Below, piece after piece: positions 26,901 to 34,300 of a DNA stretch of 44,429 nt. Within the stretch, counting starts at the first letter, position 1; every line of letters starts with the position of its first letter. A program made the translations under genes and the position numbers. The DNA is from a virus: positions 1-44,429 of the IMG/VR virus record IMGVR_UViG_3300032193_000200; one strand, given 5' to 3'. The notes beneath the pieces were generated by a model. The model saw nothing but the letters and a program-made list of their open reading frames with translations, did no database searches and was not told where the DNA came from.

Positions 26901-29408
26901 AATCTTAGCACTGTTGCTGTTCTCATCAATCAGAACTTCTCCAGACTTAAATGTTCCAGAGAGGGTACGAACCATCAGCATAGCAGAACTACTGAAAGAA
27001 GAATCCGTACTTCCTTCAATTACACCATATGCACCACTAGTGACACCAACAACATATTGACCAGAAGAGAACCCAGTAGATGGTGTTTCTTCTAATACAA
27101 GTTTTGTGAAGAACGTAGGACCAAAGTATCCTAGTCCAAAAATAGAATTATAAACTTTTTCACCACTGACAAGAGTTCCTTTGGAGAGGACAATATCAGT
27201 ATCACCGTTGAATCCAAATCCTCTTTCTTTTAGTGTAAAGTTGCTGGATTTTGTGGTTCCAACTAGTGGAGTAATTACATCACTGTAATCAGTAATGTAA
27301 CCAAGTCTAGAAACATTATCAATAGTTGCTACAGTAATAGTAATATCATCTGTAGTATCAGCACCACCAATTGTGCTACCAAGAATTGTAATAGTTTCAG
27401 TTGGTGTGTAGTTAGTTCCACCAGCAGTAACAGTAACGTTAGAAATCACACCACTGCTGTTACGAGCAACAGTAAATGTTGCACTGAGACCATTAGCAGA
27501 AGAATTACCAGTAACACCAGTGTAGGTGGCGTTTGCCTCTCCTGCAAGAGTTGTACCAGCACTATAAGTTACTGTAGCAATAGGACCTAATCCAGCACCA
27601 GTTGTTGTGTTTAGATAGAAATATCTTCTGCTTCCATCATCTTCTACATCAAATTCTACAAGAGAATCTAGTTTTGCTTTGCTTCCTAGTAGTGTAATCT
27701 CTGCAAATCTCTTCGCTGCATCTCCAGGGCTTACATCAGGTCTGGTTACAATACTGAATCCGAGAACTTTGAATGTGCTGTAAGATTCTGGAAGACCAGA
27801 TGCTCTAGTTGCAACAGTGTACAGTTGATTGCTGCTATCACAGATGTCTGTGAATGTGATTGTAGGAGCAGCGTTGTTTGCTGGATTTAACTTCTGAACA
27901 GTATTAGACTGTGTGATTTCTACAGTAAATGTTTTTACGCCGTCATCATCACTGTAGATACTTCCTCTACGGTCTACGGTGCTTACTCTTTCATCAGCAT
28001 CTTCTACAAATCTAGTTCCAGCAGCAAAGTCAACCTGTTGACCAATTGTTCCGTCGTTATAAAGAGAGAACAACTCAACGTCTGGATATGCAGTAAGATC
28101 AGAACCTTCTGCATTCAAAGGAACAGATCCAGATACGTTAGCAACAGAATAGGTTGGTAGTCCTCTAGTCTTGATAACTTGGTTATCACTCTCAAGAGTT
28201 TCTCTTGCTTTGCTTACTTCAATTTCTTTTGTCTCTTTGTTGACAATTTCATAACCTCTGATGTATGCCTTACCAGCACCAACATTGGCAACCATTTTTC
28301 TAGAAGCATCTTGCTCATCTAGACCGTTATAGTTACCATCAGCATCAGCAGCATAGACACCGTTGTTACCTTCTTTCTGTGCCCACTCTCTAATGTCTAC
28401 AGAGAAATTATCGACAACGTAGTCACCAGACTCATCGTAAGTTCTTCTAGCGAGTGTCTGCTCTAGTAGGGAATAGTCTGCTTGTACAACTTTCTTTTGT
28501 ACAACACCCCTCTTCACACGAAGGAGTTGAATAAAATTCTTATCAGTTTGAGTATCTAAATCATACTTCTTGAGTGATAGACTAATCTTCAGTCTATGTG
28601 CTCCAGGAGCAGAGAAGTTGGAAGACCCAATAGAGTTGTCATATAAGGATTCGTCCTCCTCTGGAGTGACAATATCCTCCATGACTCGGAATCCAATTTT
28701 TGCACTAGGTGCATTGTAGTATGGATCGATGACTAGTAATTGCTCTTCATTTCTTACGAAATATCCATTAGCAAAGTAGATACCTTCTTCTACTTTAACA
28801 GCAGAGGCAAAACCCATTGCTGGACTTACTACAGAAGATTCTTCTGCTGTATCAGGATCGACAACGGTGACAGCAGTTGGTAGAACAGAACCATCTGTAC
28901 CAACAACCATTAATGGTGTGTTAATACCATCGATAACTTCTAGAGTCTCACCTTGGCGGAAGGTAGACTCATTGTTAGCATTACCACTGGTTGTGTAGAT
29001 GACAAATAGTGTATCTGCATTGGTTTCGGTAGCGTTCTGTGTAGAAACTACGTTTCCAATAACACCAGAGGTAAGACCTCTTAGTTGTGTACCAATTAAC
29101 TGTTCAATGTCATACTTCTTGTAGACAATGTTATCATCACCGTCATTAACAGCAACCTCAGATACCGAAGATAACTTAACGTAGTCTAACTTATTGTTTA
29201 GTCCTACTTCACCAGGGATTACTAGGTCTCCCTGTTTGAATGCATACTTACCATAGCTTTCAATCTGGTTCTGTAAGATAGATTGAAGTTGTGTTAATTC
29301 TCTACTCTGGATAGAGTAACCAGGACGGAAAAGAATTTTATAGAAATTCTTATTATCGTCAAAATCCTCAAAATAAGGAGAAACATTTAGGTTAGTCTTC
29401 TGTGGCAT
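20943..29408 (-). CDS. DUF4815-type giant virion protein (about 2821 aa)
   Basis: I place the start at the ATG of 29408-29406 (MPQKTNLNVSPYFEDFDDNK). GGCGGA lies about 7 bases upstream, whereas an in-frame ATG at 29432 has no ribosome site. The N-terminal region (NFYKILFRPGYSIQSRELTQ, LQNQIESYGKYAFKQGDLVI) fits the DUF4815 family of phage virion proteins. A GSGY/EANATY insertion lies near residues 615-700. The central conserved part includes YTMKDIAKLEKRVERLEYYT, a short coiled coil, and LKPSTRLYPFLEGRDITRW. Further on, PLAQTFKIENFDGGCFATGV and NIPIRVYLTN are typical of large phage baseplate or fibre proteins. It follows gp8 where T4 has genes 9 and 10, so it may connect fibres to the baseplate. 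That role is inferred. Confidence 0.87.
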   Translation of the reverse strand: MPQKTNLNVSPYFEDFDDNKNFYKILFRPGYSIQSRELTQLQSILQNQIESYGKYAFKQGDLVIPGEVGLNNKLDYVKLSSVSEVAVNDGDDNIVYKKYDIEQLIGTQLRGLTSGVIGNVVSTQNATETNADTLFVIYTTSGNANNESTFRQGETLEVIDGINTPLMVVGTDGSVLPTAVTVVDPDTAEESSVVSPAMGFASAVKVEEGIYFANGYFVRNEEQLLVIDPYYNAPSAKIGFRVMEDIVTPEEDESLYDNSIGSSNFSAPGAHRLKISLSLKKYDLDTQTDKNFIQLLRVKRGVVQKKVVQADYSLLEQTLARRTYDESGDYVVDNFSVDIREWAQKEGNNGVYAADADGNYNGLDEQDASRKMVANVGAGKAYIRGYEIVNKETKEIEVSKARETLESDNQVIKTRGLPTYSVANVSGSVPLNAEGSDLTAYPDVELFSLYNDGTIGQQVDFAAGTRFVEDADERVSTVDRRGSIYSDDDGVKTFTVEITQSNTVQKLNPANNAAPTITFTDICDSSNQLYTVATRASGLPESYSTFKVLGFSIVTRPDVSPGDAAKRFAEITLLGSKAKLDSLVEFDVEDDGSRRYFYLNTTTGAGLGPIATVTYSAGTTLAGEANATYTGVTGNSSANGLSATFTVARNSSGVISNVTVTAGGTNYTPTETITILGSTIGGADTTDDITITVATIDNVSRLGYITDYSDVITPLVGTTKSSNFTLKERGFGFNGDTDIVLSKGTLVSGEKVYNSIFGLGYFGPTFFTKLVLEETPSTGFSSGQYVVGVTSGAYGVIEGSTDSSFSSSAMLMVRTLSGTFKSGEVLIDENSNSAKIATDDTISHFVTKYRSTGGYTASSAGVSINGQPFDSSKVTLSVDAGGRVISVVVRERKAFSQKYSQPPTVTITDPNANIALAARVDAVLFRNSVTTYSPADVKSFGSAFGSLGANKFTADIESNKTEYVNLTSVTEFTFSGKKGYRFLECNGFGGDATQLLKQGDYIQFTGTDGKSVRASVQFATKPEGTIKSRIYLNTAIPEDVTNDSIVKISPKIDNFGSGTLIYPTGSGQVASVSRGSEDSKIKYYYRRDFVTTSTSNSNTITFTAQLPFGTQRFVTFNESNFVMTVLDPGDATTVKKGDIVYITADNVSTTNQTDQASGLNAGSVEISLPTTVFNATNTFPKLKLSATLELSKARPRIKTNVPNKRILIKSVGDRVIPFRGEDFDSESTTLTTYADAYKLRYVYEGTSVAAPEVDTAGNLVGNGQDITDRFTFDDGQRDTFYDVSRIVLKPGYPAPTGQLVVAFDYFEHSAGDFCTVDSYNHESGVTLEEIPSFNSAVHGIVSLKNVLDFRPKVDNSSYITGYSNTSSRQGIATSFIGEGGVVSVTPAPDKGLEYTFSFSQTEFLSRIDGIFLNKKGQFVLKEGNSSQNPTRPEPLDDAIALYYLYIPAFTTSSKDVRITPVDNRRYTMKDIAKLEKRVERLEYYTTLSILEQQALGMQIRDEIGFNRFKTGFIVDNFETHLRGEVSSSDYKCAIDTQQSVLRSQTHEDSYALVESNTRNDQRVIDGYQKTGNIVTLPYTTLPLLGNDFATKTINPNPFVALQYVGEGALEPNIDSWYDDSVEPLVVDNNTQLYSIFLAKNDITEAYSSIFNSFIVNWIGSKNSFGEITSFGSTNSDSAFSKVESASVASSSNVSPQNNELGKGLSTDSNEKGSIATSLKFFARSIAVKYVIKRLKPSTRLYPFLEGRDITRWVNPDARFTGLAGNSLSGFNGSIVTDENGNASGLILIPGGYAPLENATWTGDVNTVNYDLTSEQVRVTTGIKTVRFTSSATNAAKDTVDSYAEVKYYALGRLPENPSTINSTLPAIFKANEGVQLIDSVTDVETKPNPLAQTFKIENFDGGCFATGVDLYFNKKSTNIPIRVYLTNTESDKPGKYILPGTERSLTPDTRIRVFANGTATIKINEVITGSRSNCSGPLAKVLDKNNNEITATVNGEVTLTNEQVYTLVLSNHNGKTFVQNEDLIIGSLTTSNATNNTQIVLTIARDAGKVTNLTVKETGGNYETAILSFESPQLPGGSVANGRVSISEGKIYFAEPTLFGSEYTSPPSIVVKGIGNGAAGAVVEASVTIDTPAVRMGVAVDSSGVTESTTPTRFIFDNPVYLQNNSKYALVVETDSTEYALWTSRLGEIEIATSTPVTTQPLLGSVFRSQNVDTWSEDLFEDIKFTIHRAEFDITREGTLKIENEDLTYEALGRDPFETDGGSNAGATSDLFRNNNKIIRVYHPNHGFEDRGKSFVFFKGSADTGGIPATQLNSRLYTVDSAGVDYYHIASPTVAASTLRGGGSSILVAHNKKYERLYPQVNYLTFTATSVKTTVQTTNIIPVDSTTNNYTSYTQVSDEKTFLNEIHYFTNQKVLASKINQTSNNIDKSLQYSIKLASTVSYLSPAIDLSSASIKLASNRIEKSAGQEDRYGRRDQVLDFKPVSQFALTNIPAGTVITVPQAVEGAVSKAKGTIARVEEINGSPTIWVRVSTTNGFQKNEGITFGDTSLSAVGYDPALTDVQNQSRAAVSTDPTRQVFSVDVAENIVARNPSALTSTFDNKINGKVEIFDAQNLTITLRNDKKPFGTLGYTESLVESATGGNARSGEGVEDIFRVGDIIAYPDQQSETTGYWEVSGVSYTNGIEYRPETSFSNSSSIAKYVTKEIAIGNPGTTIDVRLTANVKNIDDVQVLFRYKKSSSQESFDNIEWEYFNGTGLPNTDELPTNENTVSGIVEKQTSYQELQYSVANLPEFSSFGIKIVMRSNDPVYVPKIQDMRAVASY
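23030..23265 (-). repeat. Divergent GSGY beta-repeat pair in the DUF4815-type protein
   Basis: Encodes VKETGGNYETAILSFESPQL and later FGSEYTSPPSIVVKGIGNGA. The turn and PPSIVV strand match the repeat seen in gp14 and the other giants, though the copies are more divergent. Confidence 0.55.
27320..27565 (-). repeat. EANATY module in the DUF4815-type protein
   Basis: Encodes LAGEANATYTGVTGNSSANG, VARNSSGVISNVTVTAGG and TDDITITVATI. It aligns along its whole length with the segment at 18290-18540 in the 1719-residue gene. Confidence 0.7.
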
Positions 29409-29444
29409 TGTACGTCCGCCAAATACTAGCATCTTAGTCGTTAG

Positions 29445-29451
29445 TATTTAG
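29445..29451 (-). promoter_or_regulatory. Possible late promoter (CTAAATA) ahead of the DUF4815-type gene
   Basis: CTAAATA on the minus strand, 36 bases before the ATG at 29408 and just downstream of a terminator. The same heptamer precedes the genes starting at 15032 and 2979. Confidence 0.5.
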
Positions 29452-29458
29452 ACGAGAT

Positions 29459-29486
29459 AAAAAAAATCCCCCGCGCTAGCGGAGGA
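29459..29486 (-). terminator. Intrinsic terminator after gp8
   Basis: On the minus strand, an 8-bp stem (29486-29479 with 29474-29467, one G-U pair) with a 4-base loop is followed by eight T (29466-29459). It is GC-rich against an AT-rich background. It lies 22 bases after the gp8 stop and should end transcripts of the gp25-gp8 group. Confidence 0.88.
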
Positions 29487-29494
29487 CTTGGTGA

Positions 29495-29502
29495 TATTTA
29501 TT
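29495..29502 (-). promoter_or_regulatory. Late-promoter-like AATAAATA between gp8 and its terminator
   Basis: AATAAATA on the minus strand, one mismatch from TATAAATA. It lies before the terminator, so a transcript from here would meet the hairpin almost at once. It may be a chance match, or a source of short or antiterminated RNA. Confidence 0.3.
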
Positions 29503-29508
29503 TTTAGA

Positions 29509-31326
29509 TCAGAACTCGATGACTAGTTTGATGTCTTCAATCTGGTCAGGTGCGCGGGTAATTAGTCTTCTGTTCTCAACGTAGATCAGATCACCCGAGT
29601 TGTTATCAACTTCAGGTGTTCCGATGCCGTTGGTTAGAGTGACGCCTTCGACAGCACCGTTAACAGTGGTGTCTGGGCTTCCACCAGCATTGGATTGAGC
29701 ACCAGTAACTGCTGCGGAACCATTTGCCTCGAAGAGACGGACTTTACCGTCACTATCAAGGTGCTCAGCAGGAGTCTGATAATACTTGAGGATACCATCG
29801 GTTGTAGAACCGTTGTCTAGTACCCAAGAAACAACTGTACCGTATGCAGTACCACCAGTTACAGTCTGAGAAATTCTTTCGTCAGCGATGTAGTCAGTGC
29901 CACCAGTACCAGTGATCTTAACTGCATATAGACCGTTGAGGGTATCAGCGGTAGCAAATGTAGTGGTTCCTTGGTTGTATGGGTCCTTTAGAATACCGAT
30001 TCTACGGAAGTCGTTGTCAACAGGGAAGTCACCAGCACCTTCAGCGTAGGTGAGGCGAATGTTGGTCATAACGCGCTTAGCGTTGAGTTCTAGTTCCATG
30101 TCAGAACCATGACCACCCTTAGGAGGAACGATTACTTCGATAGATCCAGTGTGGTTAGCAGGAGTTGCTACTGCACTGCTTAGTGCTTGGTCACCGAAGA
30201 GGTTGCCGTTAGCAAGAGAAACAGAAGCATAAGTGTAACCAGTTCCCGCAACAGCAACAGAGACAGAAGTAGGATCGATAGCACCACCAGCAGTGGTAGT
30301 GAATTGTACAACACCGTTAGCACCATCACCACGGATTGCGGTGTAAAGTGTCTGTGCAGCAGGTAGGTTGCTACCTGCATCTTCTACGACAGCAACGTCG
30401 ATTGCACCAGCAACTGCTGCGTTCTGAGTAGCAACACGAGTAGCATTGCTAGCAAGAACGATTGGCATGAAGTCCGAAGAGAGGAAGCGGAGTACATCAT
30501 CGGTAGGAAGTGTAAACATGTACTTCCAGATGTAACCAGCGCCAGATGCTTCGGTGTAGATACCGTTAGCGTAGTTACCAGAGGTTGTGCTTGGTTCTTC
30601 GGTTGCGTTCTGACCAGATGGGTTAGCAGAACTCTCACCGTTATAGAGGCACTTAAATACTTCGTAAGTGCTGTTCATTACATAGAACTTAGCGTCAGCA
30701 ATGCTGGTCTGACCTGTAGCAGTTGCTTTACCTAGTTGACCGCCACCTGCAGGAGTTGCAGAGTAGTCGGGTTTGTACATGTCGAACTTGGGGTTAGCAA
30801 CTAGATCCCAGTTGTAACGACGAACGACGGCACGGGCAAACTCGCTGGTAATTCTCTTGGCAGCGATAACGTCATCATAAACGTCAAAACTTTCGACTTG
30901 GTTGTCTAGAGGAAGGGGTGGCTCGTTTTCTGTACCATAACGATAGACACCTGCTTTAGCAGTAGTACCAGTGTCGGATCCGCCAGAATACTCTTTAAGA
31001 GTTGCGCCTAGGGCACCAGGAGTGGAATTAACGCCAGAGGAACCAAAGATTCCAGACAAAAGAACGGCACCATCATAAACTTTGGCAATAGTTCCTCGGA
31101 AGGTTGCAGCACCCCAGTTGGCACCTACATAGACTTCTGCACCTTCCGAGAGAGTACCGCCAGTCACGGAGTATACCTCAAGGTATGCATACCAGGGTTG
31201 TGGGCGACCCACAAAGAAGTACATTCTAGAGCGTTCCGCACTGGTGTCGTTGGGACCCTCAGTTAACGACTCAAGAAATTGTTTCGCGTTGAAAATTCTA
31301 AACTTATCAGAAATAATAGCAGCCAT
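29509..31326 (-). CDS. gp8: Baseplate wedge subunit gp8, enlarged (605 aa)
   Basis: The protein follows T4 gp8 (334 residues) in blocks. The N-terminus AAIISDKFRIFNAKQFLESL and VGRPQPW match T4 AIVTSKFRTEKMLNFYNS and FGRSEPW. AVVRRYNWDL (about 165-175) matches VIPRRDWGD. SGAGYIWKYMFTLPTDDV (about 263-280) matches GDGYVWEYLFEIPPDV. The end GDLIYVENRRLITRAPDQIE matches GEMIYMENRPPIIMAMDQTE. The extra 270 residues are inserted between these blocks: about 45-130, 300-400 (including VAVAGTGYTYASVSLANG, a GSGY-like unit) and 455-575. In T4, gp8 dimers join gp10, gp7 and gp6 in the wedge. Start ATG at 31326 with GGA upstream and two overlapping TATAAATA motifs ahead. The gene lies right after the gp7-like gene, as in T4. 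Confidence 0.93.
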   Translation of the reverse strand: MAAIISDKFRIFNAKQFLESLTEGPNDTSAERSRMYFFVGRPQPWYAYLEVYSVTGGTLSEGAEVYVGANWGAATFRGTIAKVYDGAVLLSGIFGSSGVNSTPGALGATLKEYSGGSDTGTTAKAGVYRYGTENEPPLPLDNQVESFDVYDDVIAAKRITSEFARAVVRRYNWDLVANPKFDMYKPDYSATPAGGGQLGKATATGQTSIADAKFYVMNSTYEVFKCLYNGESSANPSGQNATEEPSTTSGNYANGIYTEASGAGYIWKYMFTLPTDDVLRFLSSDFMPIVLASNATRVATQNAAVAGAIDVAVVEDAGSNLPAAQTLYTAIRGDGANGVVQFTTTAGGAIDPTSVSVAVAGTGYTYASVSLANGNLFGDQALSSAVATPANHTGSIEVIVPPKGGHGSDMELELNAKRVMTNIRLTYAEGAGDFPVDNDFRRIGILKDPYNQGTTTFATADTLNGLYAVKITGTGGTDYIADERISQTVTGGTAYGTVVSWVLDNGSTTDGILKYYQTPAEHLDSDGKVRLFEANGSAAVTGAQSNAGGSPDTTVNGAVEGVTLTNGIGTPEVDNNSGDLIYVENRRLITRAPDQIEDIKLVIEF

Positions 31327-31363
31327 TGGTTTTCCGTTCCGACGTAGTGTTTTGTGCCAAAGT

Positions 31364-31377
31364 TATTTATATTTATA
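31364..31377 (-). promoter_or_regulatory. Two overlapping T4-type late promoters ahead of gp8
   Basis: On the minus strand, two perfect TATAAATA octamers overlap by two bases (31377-31370 and 31371-31364), in the gap between the gp7-like gene and gp8. A CTAAATA (31388-31382) lies just upstream, over the gp7-like stop codon. Predicted starts are near 31364 and 31358, giving leaders of about 32-38 bases. Confidence 0.7.
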
Positions 31378-31384
31378 CCGATAT

Positions 31385-34300
31385 TTAGGAAATTGAGAAC
31401 GGTACGATTTCGTCTCCGCTCGCAATGGTAGTAGTTCCTCTCAGTAAGGTACATCCTGTAAAGGATGTTGCAGTTTTGCCCGTATATTCTATCACAGATC
31501 CGCTCTCTGTAAAGAGGTGACCAGATGATAGGAAATACGTGGTATCAGCAACTGCGATGGTTGATGGTATTGTGCCACTCGAAGTGGTTGTGGTGACTGG
31601 GTTTTGGATGGATGGGTTACCAAGATTCCACTTTTGACCACTAAGAGTGAAGTTTGAATTTCCCCTCTTAACAAAGTCATTGATAGATAGTGCGGCAAAA
31701 TATCTCTCGAAGTGCTGGATAGTCCAGTTAGAAACATTTGCCGTGCCATCATCATATCCAACCGTTGTCCAGTTACCAATATTGGAACCTAGGTTACCAA
31801 CAGTATACTCTCCCTGATATGTATTCAATCCCTCATCTGCGTTAACAAGGTCGATAACAACAGAGTTTCTCTTAGTAACAGTCTTTGCAATAAGAGTAAC
31901 AGGTCCATTATTTCTTGTTTCAACAGGATTGGTGAAGAATACTTCTTCCTGGTAGAAGTCAAGTAGACCACTAGGTGGAGTAAAGAGAAGCAGTGCAGTT
32001 GATTCTCTGCGTACAGAGTAATCGAATACAACATTGATTTGCTGCTCTTGCTGAACCGTAGTCTCTTTATATGTAATGACCATTGGGTCAATACCAATAA
32101 CACCAGTCTCGATAAGACCTTCTCTAACAAACGATACAGAAGAGATGGATTCTACACTAACTTGTGGTTGTAGTTCGAGAATACTTACTCTATCAACTGT
32201 ACCAGGCAGTGTCGTAGATCCGCCTTGTACTTGCAGAGTTCTTGTAGACTCTGCACCTCTGCCTTCAGCAAGGTGTGAGGAAGATACAGAACTGATGCTC
32301 TGAATCGTATTGACGCCACCAGGAACAACAGATACGAGATCTTCCAATTGACGGACAAATGTTCCTGCAGTCCACAGTTGGTCATTTGTTCCATCCTGTC
32401 CTCTCTCACAGAAGAGGAAACGATCATCATACTTACGTGGGTAGTAGATAACCTCGTCGCCAACCAGAATCTTTCCGTTGGAAGCAAACTGTGATGTATC
32501 TGGGATGTATACAATAGTAGAACCTTGTGGGAGGTCTGTTTGTAGGAAAGCACCTGCAGCATTGTAAGTCTTTCTTTCCAGGAATGTGCTGTCAATTTCT
32601 CTTTGAACAGTCGTGGTGATTGCTCTAGAAGTAGAAATAACAGATGCACTGACGACGTTAGGTGCAGCGGTAGCAGCAACAGATACAATCTGTCTGGTTA
32701 CATCAGGTTTCGCCATTACGACAGGAGTGATCCTATCAGTAGATCTTTGGCGAACAACGATACCAGGCTGGTTGTCACCAGTTGGCATATCGTTCAATTG
32801 CTCTACAGGCCAGATATTATCAACAATCTTTCTCTCGATTAGATAAGGAGAGATGAGCAAGAAAGATGAAATGTACGCTGCGATTGGTGGTGGAAGCGTA
32901 ATTGGTGTAACTTCGGATTGAATTGTAATCTCTTGTTTTACAACACTCTGTACACCAAGTTTGATTACATTTACCTCAATGTCATTGTAACGGATAATTC
33001 TGTAGTTTCTCGTTACAACTGCTTTTGGTGCCTCGGTATAACCACCACCACCGTCAATCAGTTCAACCGCAATAACATTGCCATTGCTTACAATAACAGC
33101 AGCTTTAGCACCACCACCATTGCCACTCTTTGGTACAAACTCTACCTGTGGTGGTGTGTAATATTGATATGCAGTTCCTTCTGCACGGGATCCATCAGAC
33201 TTGAATACCTTTCTATTCCAATCCAATCTCTCAATTCTACCAGTTAGATTGCCATTAGCATCTTCCTCCATAATTGGAGTAATGCTCAGACCTTCGCCAC
33301 GAGTAGTACCATTATAAGGTGTTACTGTATATGTGCCGTAATGATCAGAAGTAACGTCATTATTATTTCTATATTCTTTGGAATATACGTTAGGTGCTAC
33401 TTCTTTAATAGTTCTTGGTTTATCTTCACCATCAATCTTGATTACATCTCCAGGTGAAACCTTGAAGAATCCCTTTTTCTTCAGAGCATCATTGGTATTA
33501 GCAACATCGTTTTGATACCAAGTTTGAGACTCTCTAGAAAGAATGGTGATTCCATCTGCACCAACATTATTTGTAGTTAAAGTACAAGTATAAGTTGTAG
33601 TGTCAATGGTAAATGTTGGACCATTTGGATTCAAGAAAATACCAACTTTGATGTCTAGGGCAGGATCAAATGTGGTGTTATTAGATCTTAGTTGGAACTT
33701 GAGATCAGGACCCTGAACGTAGTAGTTGACCATTTTGCCAAGAGGGTTCTTAGCACCAGATGGTAACTCTTGATACAACCAGACATTTGCGTAAGTAGAT
33801 GGATAACCTTTATCAGATGTCCACCAAGAGTTATAACCAGGGTAAACTGTGGTTGCACCATTACCAACGGTTAGTGTCTTATTATAAAGGTAACTGCCAG
33901 GTTCATGGTCATATAAGGTAACGACTTTCTCGTAGTCCTTACCATATAATAGTCTCATGTCAACTACATCTTCTTTCCTGAGAGGATACTTAAATGTAAT
34001 TGCAGGTCCAGCAATCTCGTATGCAGATTCGTAATCCTGAATCACGCCATTGACAAGAACGATCAAGAAGTCTCTATCCTCTACGTTGTAAACCGTGTCT
34101 GTATCTACAGATTTGATGAGGAATGGACCTTTAGAAGATGAATCATCTTCAAGAATCAATGTCTTATCGGTTGTGTATCTCTTGTAGCTACCGATGTTGA
34201 AAGCAAAGAATTTCTCGACAGCAGTTGGTTCGCCAATGGTTTTGGCACTGAGGTCTTGATCCCAAATTGGTGGAGAATCAAATACAATTTGGTTAGGATT

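Noticed and set aside
29409-29432. Longer start for the DUF4815-type protein at 29432
   Set aside because: The extra eight residues have no ribosome site upstream, whereas the ATG at 29408 has GGCGGA nearby and gives the usual MPQKTNLN start.
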